From: Dictyobacter vulcani
GTDB taxonomy: Bacteria > Chloroflexota > Ktedonobacteria > Ktedonobacterales > Ktedonobacteraceae
Direction: 5' to 3'
DNA: 64,000 nucleotides
Assembly: GCF_008974265.1 (NCBI RefSeq)
Contig: NZ_BKZW01000002.1
Location: 992,001 to 1,056,000 of the forward strand
The position numbers and the translations under genes were made by a program. Positions 44,554-52,930 of this stretch are shown piece by piece (within the stretch, counting starts at the first letter, position 1; every line of letters starts with the position of its first letter). Under the pieces are notes generated by a model, which was not told the DNA's origin, searched no databases, and was given only the letters and a program-made list of their open reading frames with translations.

Positions 44554-45408
44554 ATGTTAGATGAGCAAAATAGCGATAGCGGTACTCCTCGGGCATTGAC
44601 GATAGCGGGATCGGATTCGAGTGGTGGTGCGGGTATACAGGCTGATTTAAAGACGTTTGCCGCTCTAGGAGTCTATGGGACGTCAGCGATTACGGCGATC
44701 ACGGCGCAAAGTACCCTTGGCGTCCGTAGTGCTTACGACCTGCCTGTTGAACAAATTGTAGCGCAGATTGATGCGATCATGGAGGATATCGGCACGGACG
44801 CAGCGAAAACAGGAATGTTGTCAAGCTCGGAAATAATAGAGGCTGTAGCTGAACGCGCCAGGTACTGGCAACTGCGCCTGGTGGTGGATCCTGTCATGGT
44901 TGCCAAAGGAGGTGCAAGCTTACTACGAACTGAGGCGGTCAAGACCCTTTCTTCAATCCTGCTCCCATTGGCGGAAGTAGTGACGCCTAACCTACTCGAG
45001 GCAGAAGTGTTGACGGGCAGGTCGCTCCACACCGAGGATGCTATGCGGGAAGCGGCCCGGGCGATTCATGCGCTGGGTCCACGCTATGTGATTATTAAAG
45101 GTGGGCATCGTCCCCAGGCACCGATTGATATTTTTTATAATGGCCAGGATTTTGTCGATTTACGTGCTGAACGTATCCAGACACCGAATACTCACGGCAC
45201 CGGTTGTACATTTTCCGCGGCGATTGCCGCCTTTCTGGCGCGCGGCTGGTCAATGGATGAAGCCGTGGTGCGGGCCAAGCGCTATATTACCGGCGCGATT
45301 GAGCACGCGGCGGCCCTCAATATTGGCCATGGCTATGGTCCAGTCGATCATTTCTGGTTGTTCGATCAATCCACGCAAAATGCTGCCGCCAGTGTCGAGA
45401 CGACGTAG
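44554..45408 (+). CDS. thiD: Hydroxymethylpyrimidine / phosphomethylpyrimidine kinase
   Basis: A 284-residue ribokinase-fold enzyme. Clear family motifs are [20 protein letters not shown] (substrate-binding glycine-rich loop), [62 protein letters not shown], and [20 protein letters not shown] (the GTGC anion hole with catalytic cysteine). It phosphorylates HMP and HMP-phosphate in thiamine diphosphate synthesis. The ATG at 44554 follows AAGGAG. No thiE, thiM or thiC lies nearby, and I see no THI-box riboswitch in the leader, so regulation is not visible. A 29-bp hairpin terminator follows. Confidence 0.95.
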   Translation: MLDEQNSDSGTPRALTIAGSDSSGGAGIQADLKTFAALGVYGTSAITAITAQSTLGVRSAYDLPVEQIVAQIDAIMEDIGTDAAKTGMLSSSEIIEAVAERARYWQLRLVVDPVMVAKGGASLLRTEAVKTLSSILLPLAEVVTPNLLEAEVLTGRSLHTEDAMREAARAIHALGPRYVIIKGGHRPQAPIDIFYNGQDFVDLRAERIQTPNTHGTGCTFSAAIAAFLARGWSMDEAVVRAKRYITGAIEHAAALNIGHGYGPVDHFWLFDQSTQNAAASVETT

Positions 45409-45448
45409 AGCGTGCCTGGTTGCTATACAGCTGATATGTATTTCTGAT

Positions 45449-45515
45449 TATCTGATCTGCAAAAGGGTAAGCGCGTAGTCGAAAAACGCGCTTACCCTTT
45501 TGCAGATCAGATAAC
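45449..45515. terminator. Bidirectional terminator, perfect 29-bp stem
   Basis: Bases 45449-45477 (starting TTATCTGATCTGCAAAAGGG) pair without mismatch with 45487-45515 around a 9-base loop. It lies between the thiD stop and the convergent gene ending at 45519. Confidence 0.85.
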
Positions 45516-45518
45516 ATA

Positions 45519-45989
45519 TTACTTATAAAGATCATTGGTGCTTGCGAAGCCAATTGTGTGGCTGAAGAGATCATTAAAAGCTGTGTTGGTGTCTCTGGCA
45601 TCCTTATGATTGAAAATAGTGTCCGTGTCAATGCTGAGCGCCTGGCAGCCCGTGATCTTTAATTCCATTGTCTTGATTTTTGTATCATGGTCCAAAAATG
45701 TCAGTTTATATGCCATGCCATAGTCCGCAGGACAATGACGGAGTGCGGATGAGGCTTCAGGTAGTGCCAGGGCTGCCTGATACAGTTTTTGGACCGCAGC
45801 GGCATTGGTGATGCGCTTGTTGATAACAGCCAGTTCTGGCCTGAGTGGATTGTGTGGACGTGTAACCTTTAATATTGTTGGCGTCGGTGGTGGGGTAGCG
45901 TGCGCCACAAATACGAAAGCTCCAATTGTGAGCAAGACTATCAGGACTATCAGGTAGAGTATCCGGACTCCTCCGATTTTTTTGACCAT
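45519..45989 (-). CDS. Secreted or membrane-anchored protein of unknown function
   Basis: A 156-residue protein. Residues 8-31 form a signal peptide or single membrane anchor (ILYLIVLIVLLTIGAFVFVA). A proline-rich spacer follows (ATPPPTPTILK), then an extracytoplasmic domain of about 110 residues with two cysteines (C86 in RHCPADYG and C115 in KITGCQALS) that could form a disulphide. The AVQKLYQAALALP ... CPADYGMAYKLTFL pattern recalls extracellular domains of unknown function in Gram-positive-like bacteria. AGAGGAG precedes the ATG at 45989. Confidence 0.68.
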   Translation of the reverse strand: MVKKIGGVRILYLIVLIVLLTIGAFVFVAHATPPPTPTILKVTRPHNPLRPELAVINKRITNAAAVQKLYQAALALPEASSALRHCPADYGMAYKLTFLDHDTKIKTMELKITGCQALSIDTDTIFNHKDARDTNTAFNDLFSHTIGFASTNDLYK

Positions 45990-46105
45990 GATTTTTCTCC
46001 TCTATTATGTTTGCATGCCAGATGAAAGTGACACTCCGCACGCCCTGAAAGGGCGGCGGCTTCTTCCACGCCTGCGTACGCCACTGTTCGAGATAGATAG
46101 CGTTG

Positions 46106-47620
46106 CTACAACTCACTGAACAGAGGTAATGGGCGAGGAATAGCGGAGGGCGCCACCATCCTGGCGTGATCCTCATGGGCGGTGCCATGCCCCTTGCCCG
46201 TTCCGTGCCTCCGTGCTCGGCGGCGCGATGGGCCACCTTTGCTGTTGGCGTCTTGGGAACGGACAACACCTGATGATTTCTCATCCCTCTCTCCTGGACC
46301 CAGGAGAGGAGCGCGAGGCTTTTCCTGATGATGAACCCGTGTACGCAAGCGCTGACCAATGACCAGGCTGGCATTTCGATCGGCATGACCCTTCATGCCA
46401 CACGCAGGACACCAGGCCAACGGTGCCCCAGGTGTGTAGCCTTCTGGCTCGGGCCCCTGCTTGGCATGGTAACGTACAATCAGGCCATGACAACGGGCGC
46501 ATTCGCGGCTCGTGTTGCGCGGGTTCACCCGACTCGTGATCATGCCCTCGTTCCACGCTTTATATTTGGCATTGGTGAATATACGCCCCTTCATCCAGAA
46601 GGCTCGTTTGCTGTTCCCTCGGCGACTGTAGCGTCCTTTTTGCGGCTTCAGCTTGCCCAGATGTTCAAATACCAGCACACTCGCCTGATGCTGACGAGCA
46701 AAGTGGACAATGCGCGCACTGATCAGGTGTGCCACCTGCTCATCCACATGACGGATTTTCTCCCATAATGCCAGATTATCGGGTTCGTTTTCGGCCAGGA
46801 TACCCGTCTTACGACGGTTGCGGGCGATACGACCAAGCAGCCACTTCCTACGGCCATTTACGCGTTTGCCGCCACTGAGAAAGGTGGTGGCAACGGTCGA
46901 GCCGTCGGCTGTTTGGATGGTACAGACCGCCAGATGATGGTCGAGATTGAGATCAATGGCACAGATGCGTGTCTGGGCATGAGCCAGTTGCACAGCCACC
47001 TTCCCCGGACTGGTGAAGGTCTTTTCGACCGGGGTATGCAACCGCCAATGTGAGCCATGGCGAACCAGCGACGGACTCCCCGGCTCATAGCCATCGGGAA
47101 GGTCACGGCTCAAGAGCCGAACGTTGACCCAAATCCAACTCGCCCCTGTCCAGAGCTTGAGAAGAATGGAGGACGCAGTTCGCCCTTTCCACTGGCCCTT
47201 GTAGAACGTCGGCGACCGATTCCAGGTCCGCGGGGGAACCGGTGGGTGCTCGGTGAAACGCTTCTTTTTGAGGGCCGCTTTCTCTTTGCGCGCACGCCAC
47301 TTCTGCAAGCTCGTCTCAAAGGCGTGGGCGGAGCCAAGAGCTGCGTGAATAGCGGCACGGCGAAAGAGGGCAGGAACCTGAGGAGCAATGGCATCGAGCG
47401 GCATCACCGGATCGGGGTTCTCTTCCGTCGCATGGGTCAATGTCTCAAGGGCATGCAAGGCTTTGTGTGAGGAAAGCAACAGCACCTGCTCGTGAGCTGT
47501 GATGACCTCAAAGTAGAAGGAAGCCACTGTGTTGAACAATGCCTGTGTGGTCGTAAACCAGGCAGCATACCGGGATGGATACTGCATTGCTTGTGTGATG
47601 GTTTTCGTTGCCTTTGCCAT
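46106..47620 (-). CDS. tnpB: TnpB, RNA-guided nuclease of the IS200/IS605 element
   Basis: A 504-residue TnpB. The split RuvC catalytic residues are visible: D223 in CAIDLNLDHHLAV, E319 in VLVFEHLGKL and D414 in GMKGHADRNAS. The zinc finger lies between the last two (CARCHG, C374/C377, and CPACG, C404/C407). TnpB uses an RNA derived from the element's end to cut DNA and so helps the element persist. The C-terminal tail after residue 430 is unusually long and basic or low in complexity; in this family the guide RNA overlaps the gene's 3' end, which could explain it. I start at the ATG at 47620, after GGAAGGGAGGGAG. Confidence 0.93.
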   Translation of the reverse strand: MAKATKTITQAMQYPSRYAAWFTTTQALFNTVASFYFEVITAHEQVLLLSSHKALHALETLTHATEENPDPVMPLDAIAPQVPALFRRAAIHAALGSAHAFETSLQKWRARKEKAALKKKRFTEHPPVPPRTWNRSPTFYKGQWKGRTASSILLKLWTGASWIWVNVRLLSRDLPDGYEPGSPSLVRHGSHWRLHTPVEKTFTSPGKVAVQLAHAQTRICAIDLNLDHHLAVCTIQTADGSTVATTFLSGGKRVNGRRKWLLGRIARNRRKTGILAENEPDNLALWEKIRHVDEQVAHLISARIVHFARQHQASVLVFEHLGKLKPQKGRYSRRGNSKRAFWMKGRIFTNAKYKAWNEGMITSRVNPRNTSRECARCHGLIVRYHAKQGPEPEGYTPGAPLAWCPACGMKGHADRNASLVIGQRLRTRVHHQEKPRAPLLGPGERDEKSSGVVRSQDANSKGGPSRRRARRHGTGKGHGTAHEDHARMVAPSAIPRPLPLFSEL

Positions 47621-47646
47621 GCGATGACTCCCTCCCTTCCTCCCCA

Positions 47647-48057
47647 CTAGATTCCTTTTTGCGCATTGATATAGTGTTGAATGGTCTCAGCACTCACTGC
47701 ATCAGCCGTGCTGGCAAAATAGGAACGGGTCCAGGTCGAAGGCATTTTCTTCATGATAGGGGCGAACTCCCTTCGTAAATGAAAGGACGTGATGCCCTTA
47801 AGTTCTTTCACCACATCAGCGGCACTTTCAGAAGGCCAGACGCGGATAAAAAGATGAATATGGTCAGGTTGAATCGCCAGGGTGAGAATACTCCAACCTT
47901 TTTCCAGACATTTCTCTTCGAGTATCTGTTGACACCGTTCTTTGATGGGACCCGTAAGAATGGCTTTGCGACGACGAGGACACCAGATGAGATGATACAC
48001 AATAAGATGGACGCGGTGCTCGTCACGCTGATACTGCAATGTACTCGTCTTTTCCAT
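47647..48057 (-). CDS. tnpA: IS200-like Y1 transposase TnpA
   Basis: A 136-residue HUH-type single-strand transposase. It has VHLIVYHLIWCPRRRKAIL at the start, the HUH pair in IQPDHIHLFI (H66 and H68), and the catalytic tyrosine Y129 in TIQHYINAQKG. It excises and inserts the element as single-stranded DNA through a 5'-phosphotyrosine. The length is normal. The stop TAG is 27 bases upstream of the tnpB start in the same direction. Confidence 0.94.
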   Translation of the reverse strand: MEKTSTLQYQRDEHRVHLIVYHLIWCPRRRKAILTGPIKERCQQILEEKCLEKGWSILTLAIQPDHIHLFIRVWPSESAADVVKELKGITSFHLRREFAPIMKKMPSTWTRSYFASTADAVSAETIQHYINAQKGI

Positions 48058-48453
48058 TGTTGCAGTATACAGGAGAAAAGACGATATTGCAACAAGCGAG
48101 GGCTAAAGCCCACGAGAAACCCGCCTATCCGCTTGGGTTCAAACCACAGCGGCTTGCGGCGGGTTACGCTTATGTCATATACCACAGCAATCTACAGCTC
48201 TGTGATATCTCAAAACGATCTTTATGATTATTAGTGTGTAGCAAATGATAAAAATTATATTATATATAATAGCATGTAAATAGATAAAAATATAGAGAAA
48301 AAAAGCCGTAATTTTCATGTTGACTGCCTGATAAGCTTAGAAAGTTCTAAGGTTCGGCTAAGCTGTTCCTAATCTCTTAAATTTATGCTTAGACTGGCTT
48401 ATGGTAGAGCTTATAGAGCTCAAAAACGCTTGTGTTATCTCAGCAAAGGCACT

Positions 48454-49125
48454 ATGATAATGGAGACAAAAGAAAGTGAGGTTGATGAAATGCAAGTTCG
48501 GGAAACCACAAAAACAAATATACAGAATACAGAATTATCAGATGGTACATTGGTAAAACAGACATTGGCAGGCGATCAGAGGTCGTTTGAAGTCCTGGTA
48601 CGCCGTTATAATACTCCTATCTTTAATTTTGTTTGCCATCTACTCAGTGATTATGATCTCGCCTGTGATATATCTCAACAAGTTTTCACTCAGCTCTATA
48701 TTTCTATGCCTACTCTACGAACTGGTGAGCCTTTGAAGGCCTGGTTGTTCCAGGTTGCTCGTAACCGCTGTCTGGATGAATTGCGCCGCAAACGAGCGAT
48801 CCATTTCTCTGAATTAGAATCTTCCCATGATGAAGAAGATCTTTCACCCCTGGCAATTATCCCTGATGGTAGTCCGCTGCCAGACGAAATGGCTGAGCGT
48901 AGCGACCTGAAGGAGAAATTGCGTGAGGCCATCGACGCCTTGCCTCCGAAATTCCGCATGGTAGTACTTTTACGTTACACTTCTCAGCTAAGCTTTGCCG
49001 AAATTGGTAAAACATTGAGTATGCCTGAAGCTACTGCGAAAACCTACTTCCAGCGCGCTCGCCCCTTGTTGCGTACAGCTATGGCCCAACACTGGCAGCC
49101 ACGCGTTGCCCGCTCTGCATCTTAA
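48454..49125 (+). CDS. ECF-type RNA polymerase sigma factor
   Basis: A sigma-70-family protein of about 220 residues. Region 2 reads RSFEVLVRRYNTPIFNFVCH, then DYDLACDISQQVFTQLYISM and LKAWLFQVARNRCLDELRRK. Region 4 reads LPPKFRMVVLLRYTSQLSFA, then EIGKTLSMPEATAKTYFQRA. A negatively charged linker (SSHDEEDLSP) joins them, and regions 1.1 and 3 are absent, as in ECF factors. ATGs at 48454, 48460 and 48490 are all possible starts; none has an ideal site. A small gene 116 bases downstream may encode its partner. Confidence 0.9.
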   Translation: MIMETKESEVDEMQVRETTKTNIQNTELSDGTLVKQTLAGDQRSFEVLVRRYNTPIFNFVCHLLSDYDLACDISQQVFTQLYISMPTLRTGEPLKAWLFQVARNRCLDELRRKRAIHFSELESSHDEEDLSPLAIIPDGSPLPDEMAERSDLKEKLREAIDALPPKFRMVVLLRYTSQLSFAEIGKTLSMPEATAKTYFQRARPLLRTAMAQHWQPRVARSAS

Positions 49126-49241
49126 AAATTTTCAATTTTTTAATAATTCTAATCTAAAGCTTGGAAATCTGAAACTTCCCTCTTATGTGCATCGTGTTAA
49201 AACCAGATGATTAATACGATGAATGTAAGAGGGATTTGATT

Positions 49242-49460
49242 ATGAACGAAGTATCATTAGATTTCTTAAATAATAATGTAACGTTGGATGAATATGCGTT
49301 GGATGAATTGTGCACAGACCTGTTACAGGTAGAACCACCAGCCAATATGGTCTCACATATTATGGTGGCTGTCTCTACACTTCCCCAACCCAAGCCGCTA
49401 TCCAGGTGGAAAGATTTCGACTTCTTTGTCGCAGACGATACATACGATCAACTTTCTTAG
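49242..49460 (+). CDS. Small acidic protein downstream of the ECF sigma factor
   Basis: A 72-residue acidic protein (MNEVSLDFLNNNVTLDEYAL onward) with two helices and the sequence VEPPANMVSHIMVAVSTLP. A stretch like PPxxxVxxIMxxV occurs near the N-terminus of some zinc-less anti-sigma or sigma-linked membrane proteins. Here no membrane segment follows, so it may be a reduced or soluble anti-sigma partner. AGAGGGAT lies 6-8 bases before the ATG and an intrinsic terminator follows directly after the stop. Confidence 0.65.
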   Translation: MNEVSLDFLNNNVTLDEYALDELCTDLLQVEPPANMVSHIMVAVSTLPQPKPLSRWKDFDFFVADDTYDQLS

Positions 49461-49489
49461 AAACACAGGTAAAACACACCTGTGTTTTT
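49461..49489 (+). terminator. Rho-independent terminator after the sigma-linked gene
   Basis: AAACACAGGT and ACCTGTGTTT form a perfect 10-bp stem with a 7-base loop, followed by TTC and then TTTG. It starts one base after the stop codon. Confidence 0.85.
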
Positions 49490-50368
49490 CTTTGTCCATT
49501 TTTAGCCTCTATTCATTATCCTTTAGCCTATCTGCACTCCTCATTTGACAAACTTTCCTCAGATCTGTATTCTAAGCAAAATGCACAAAAAGGATATACT
49601 GTCTTGCTTATATAAGGTAGTTTTTCTCCTCAATTCTATACTGGCTCGTTAGTGCCAACTTCCTTACTTTCTACCCGAGCCTGTTTCAGGCTTTTTTTTG
49701 AGTTTGTAACTATTCAGGTGTACCAGCACCTTGTGAAACGCCGGGAAACGTGTACAGTAGCAACGAAGAAAGGGAAGAATTACGAGGCAAGTCATAAGAA
49801 AGCGTCAGCACACTCCTCCAGCAAGCAACCCAGGTCTGAGCAACTATTGCGCACCACGTTTGGGTCAGTGCACATCTGATGGAAGAACCCTGGCTTAACT
49901 GCGGCCTCTTCACGTTCGAGCACTTTCCTGGCAACAAAAAAGCTCCCGTACGCAACCGTACAGAAGATGTTGAGCACGGAAAAGCATAAATAGTGTGCAG
50001 ATGATGAGACGATGGTGTGTAGATGGTGTGTCAATAGAGCACTTTACAGTCCATACTCAAGATAACACTTTTATGTTTATCGAGGCTGAACAAACGCTAC
50101 AGATACTGACAGCTCCACTTATATAGGCAATATAGGTTGGAGGTTCTGTACATTATAGATGCAGTATGCTATACATTCCTCCTCGAATATCTACCAGGAA
50201 AGAGAAACTTGGAGCTACATCTGAAGCATTCTCCTCTTTAAAGCATACATAAAAACCTGGCTGGATAGCATTCAGGGTGCATTTTATATGGAACGGAAAA
50301 TATTATGAGCAATAAATGCACATAGATTTTTCCTATAATCATAAAAATAGCAGAAAAAGGATAGAAAA
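49490..50368. other. Long intergenic region without a recognisable gene
   Basis: Nearly 880 bases of AT-rich sequence. Open frames at 49652-49879 and 49710-50034 overlap on opposite strands, lack ribosome-binding sites and show no motif. I found no repeat family member, tRNA-like fold or long hairpin. The FemAB promoter must lie in its last part. Confidence 0.5.
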
Positions 50369-51649
50369 ATGAAGGCGCAAATCATTACTGATCGCCAACA
50401 ATGGAATGATTTTGTGGAGACATCTGAATTATGCAATCTGACCCAGACCTATGAGTGGGGCGAGTTGATGAGCAGGGGACGTGAGGCTGCTTTGCATATT
50501 GGAGTACTAAATGATGATGGTTCGTTATGCGCGATTATGCTGCTGCTTATCTCTAAGCTACCTGTGCTGCACATTCCTTATTTTTATGCCCCTCGTGGTC
50601 CGCTTGTGGATGATCCTGCTTCGCCTGCGATGGCTATTTTGTTAGATTATGTGCAGGCCGAGGCGCATAAGCGCGGTGCCTGTATGTTGAAGATTGAGCC
50701 GGGTGTGGCGGATGGTGATCAGACCTGGTTGCAGGCTTTGCGGAATTATGGTTTTCGTACTATTCCCTATGCCCACCATCTACGCCATGAATGGGTTACT
50801 AATATTCGTGATGATGAGCAAGTGTTGCTGTCCAGAATGCATAAGAAGACACGCCAGTATATTCGTACATCTGCACGTACGGGGGTAGCTATTCGTGAGA
50901 GCCATGCTCAATCCGATATCGATGCCTTCTATCGTATGTATTGTGAGACCGGTGCGCGTAGCGAGTTTCTGGTTTTGCCCAGGGAATACTATGAGAATTT
51001 CTTGCGCCTCTATCGAGAGTATGCTGTCCTGCTGGTTGCTGAGTATGAGAATCGGGTGATTGCTGCCGCAATCGTCGCGCGTCTGGGACGTTGGAGCTGG
51101 AATATGTATGAGGCTGCCTCTGATGAATCCCGGGAAATGCGCGTGAACTATCTTCTACAATGGCAACGTATTTTGTGGGCGAAAGCGCATGGTTGCTGGT
51201 ATTTTAATTCGCGCGGTATCCCTGATGTCCTGAAAGAGGGCAATGAACTCTACGGCGTGTATAATTTTAAGCGTGGTTTTGGTGGTTATGCTATTCGTGC
51301 CCTGGAAACGCAGGATCTGGTCTATCGGCCGGTCATCTATCACATCTATCGCACCTTGTTAGATGGTAAGTATTGGTTCAAGCAGAGACTGATTGCCAGA
51401 AAGAAAGCCAAGGAGCAAAAAAAAGCTGAGGCGAAACGTGCAGCCAGACAGGCTTCTCTTTCAGGCGCTGATAAGAAAAATCAACCGCACCTTCCTGAAA
51501 CACCACGTCCAGAGGTAGTATCCACAGCCGAGCCATCACATGCTCTGAAAACGTCTGCGGCGACCAAAAGATCCAGACAGGCATCAACATTAAGGAATGC
51601 AGAAGTGGCGGTCATGGAAAATACTTCTGATCAACCTGTGGATGCATAG
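50369..51649 (+). CDS. FemAB-family aminoacyl- or peptidyltransferase
   Basis: A 426-residue protein of the FemABX type. It has two GNAT-like halves: DRQQWNDFVETSELCNLTQT and the YEWGELMSRGRE pattern typical of the first; DAFYRMYCETGARSEFLVLP and the AAAIVARLGRWSWNMYEAAS strand pair typical of the second. GVYNFKRGFGGYAIR closes the fold (KxGFGG motif). A lysine/alanine-rich tail follows from about residue 345. Family members add amino acids from tRNA to cell-wall precursors or act on lipid II; the exact substrate is unknown. The lack of the tRNA-synthetase-like coiled coil puts it nearer FemX-like proteins. AAAAGGATAG precedes the ATG. Confidence 0.88.
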   Translation: MKAQIITDRQQWNDFVETSELCNLTQTYEWGELMSRGREAALHIGVLNDDGSLCAIMLLLISKLPVLHIPYFYAPRGPLVDDPASPAMAILLDYVQAEAHKRGACMLKIEPGVADGDQTWLQALRNYGFRTIPYAHHLRHEWVTNIRDDEQVLLSRMHKKTRQYIRTSARTGVAIRESHAQSDIDAFYRMYCETGARSEFLVLPREYYENFLRLYREYAVLLVAEYENRVIAAAIVARLGRWSWNMYEAASDESREMRVNYLLQWQRILWAKAHGCWYFNSRGIPDVLKEGNELYGVYNFKRGFGGYAIRALETQDLVYRPVIYHIYRTLLDGKYWFKQRLIARKKAKEQKKAEAKRAARQASLSGADKKNQPHLPETPRPEVVSTAEPSHALKTSAATKRSRQASTLRNAEVAVMENTSDQPVDA

Positions 51650-51691
51650 TTGCCAGAAGTGTAAATTGAATAATTTTTAGCAATACAATAT

Positions 51692-51747
51692 AAAAAGAGT
51701 GTTTGCAGGACATTTTTCGACAAAAACATCCTGCAGACACTCTTTTT
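51692..51747. terminator. Bidirectional terminator between convergent genes
   Basis: AAAAAGAGTGTTTGCAGGA (51692-51710) pairs with 51729-51747 apart from one G-T pair, with A and T tracts at the stem base so that it ends in T-runs both ways. It lies between the FemAB stop and the LysM gene's stop. Confidence 0.85.
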
Positions 51748-51818
51748 GGGATTTTAGCTAAGCGAAGTTGTCTCTAACTCTATTAGCATCTATCGATATT
51801 ATTGTTGGGTTTCAACCT

Positions 51819-52658
51819 TTAGCGGCAAACCCACTCGCGCCAGCTGTAGCCGTCGCGCACAAAAATTTCATGTGCCGCGATGATGTTGGCTCTGGCATTA
51901 TATGGAGACATCCCGGCCTGTGATGTGGTGTTCCATGTGCTCGGATAGAGAATCTGGAATATACCAGCGGCGTGACTTCCACCGATCGATATTGTATTTG
52001 TCGCATTGGGATTCAATCCCGACTCACATACGGCTATTTGCTTGGCACTGCCAGCATATGGTCCGAATATTTCGTCAATCATGCCACTGACATCGCTACT
52101 ATTTGCTGCGGCAGGAGCGGCAGGTGCTGTTTGTGGCACTGGCGTTGGTGTCGGAGCCACAGGCGCAGGAGCAACTGGAGCCGGAGCCACAGGAGCAGGA
52201 GCTGCGGGAGCTGGTGCCACAGGAGCTGGTGTCGGAACAACTTTCTTATGCGGAGCCGGCGTTACTTCCTTGTGTTGTACTGGCGTGATAACCGTCTGGA
52301 TATTGCCGGTAGCATTGGCTACTTTTGTCGCAGGCAGACAAAGCGTTTGACCCACAAAGATCAAATTCGGATTGGCCAGACCATTGGTTGTGGCCACATT
52401 CTGCCAGTTGGCACTATGGTTATCGGCGATCTGACTTAAGGTATCTCCAGATTGGACTGTATATGGATTGGAGCAATTGGCAGCGGCGTGCGCCATGTTT
52501 GGGGCGACCACACCAAGTCCCAGACTTGCACTGAGAACTGTCAGGGCTCCAAAGATTGAGACCACATGTTGTTTCCTGGATGCCTTACCAGTATTCTCTT
52601 TAATAAAATCCTTAATGTATTGATGTACTTGCAATGTTTCCTCACTTTGAATAGACAA
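51819..52658 (-). CDS. LysM-domain protein with C-terminal transglycosylase-like domain
   Basis: A 279-residue exported protein. A basic N-terminal region precedes the signal helix (VVSIFGALTVLSASLGLGVV, cleavage after AHA). One LysM domain follows (YTVQSGDTLSQIADNHSANW, then NLIFVGQTLCLP). A proline/alanine linker (about 130-185) leads to a catalytic domain of about 85 residues with IAVCESGLNPNA (the ES of lytic transglycosylases) and GGSHAAGIFQILYPSTW. It probably cleaves peptidoglycan during growth or germination. The only available start is a TTG at 52658 with a weak site, and a structured leader precedes it, which suggests controlled translation. Confidence 0.87.
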   Translation of the reverse strand: MSIQSEETLQVHQYIKDFIKENTGKASRKQHVVSIFGALTVLSASLGLGVVAPNMAHAAANCSNPYTVQSGDTLSQIADNHSANWQNVATTNGLANPNLIFVGQTLCLPATKVANATGNIQTVITPVQHKEVTPAPHKKVVPTPAPVAPAPAAPAPVAPAPVAPAPVAPTPTPVPQTAPAAPAAANSSDVSGMIDEIFGPYAGSAKQIAVCESGLNPNATNTISIGGSHAAGIFQILYPSTWNTTSQAGMSPYNARANIIAAHEIFVRDGYSWREWVCR

Positions 52659-52758
52659 CTTCTGGTTCCCGTTGACACGGGAGGTTCCTCATCTACACGG
52701 ACACGGTGGTATCCATGTAGCCTGTTGTTCAGGTCATCGTAGGAACATGTTCAGGATA
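52659..52758 (-). promoter_or_regulatory. Promoter and structured leader of the LysM/transglycosylase gene
   Basis: On the minus strand an extended -10 box TGCTATCCT ends at 52753. The roughly 90-base leader can form a hairpin at 52693-52720 (CTACA/TGTAG with an inner GGA/TCC), a small GAGG/CCTC hairpin at 52681-52690, and a CCCGT-TGAC-ACGGG hairpin at 52668-52681, ending 9 bases before the TTG. Cell-wall lytic genes in other bacteria often carry c-di-AMP riboswitches, but the conserved parts of that motif are not visible here. Confidence 0.45.
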
Positions 52759-52930
52759 GCATGAAACACATTGATATAGATAGGAACCTGGATGAATTTA
52801 GCCCTAATTACCTATGTATGGTGATGAAGGTTAAGATTAAGCGAGGGAGGCGTGTGTGGTGAAGTGGGTGGGAGGGGGCGATTGCTGCACATTTGACTCC
52901 CACCACACAGATAAGTAAGGGGTCCGGTGA

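Larger units (their letters stand above)
46040..48165 (-). mobile_element. IS200/IS605-family element with tnpA and tnpB
   Basis: The element contains a Y1 transposase gene and a TnpB gene in the same direction. Beyond tnpB, GCCCTGAAAGGGC (near 46043-46055) is a small hairpin of the sort recognised at the right end. Beyond tnpA, GGGCTAAAGCCC (48100-48111) and a larger nested hairpin to about 48164 mark the left end. There are no terminal inverted repeats or target duplications, as expected. The exact cleavage points are not fixed by eye, so the limits are approximate. Confidence 0.75.

Noticed and set aside
45757-46386. A 209-codon reverse frame between the secreted protein and tnpB
   Set aside because: It overlaps the well supported tnpB end and the signal-peptide protein in other frames; it is a shadow.
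49652-50034. Opposing 75-81 codon frames in the gap before the FemAB gene
   Set aside because: They overlap each other, have no Shine-Dalgarno sequence and no similarity that I recognise.
52659-52760. ydaO/c-di-AMP riboswitch before the LysM gene
   Set aside because: The leader has hairpins, but the conserved ydaO core and the needed length are not there; kept only as an unnamed structured leader.
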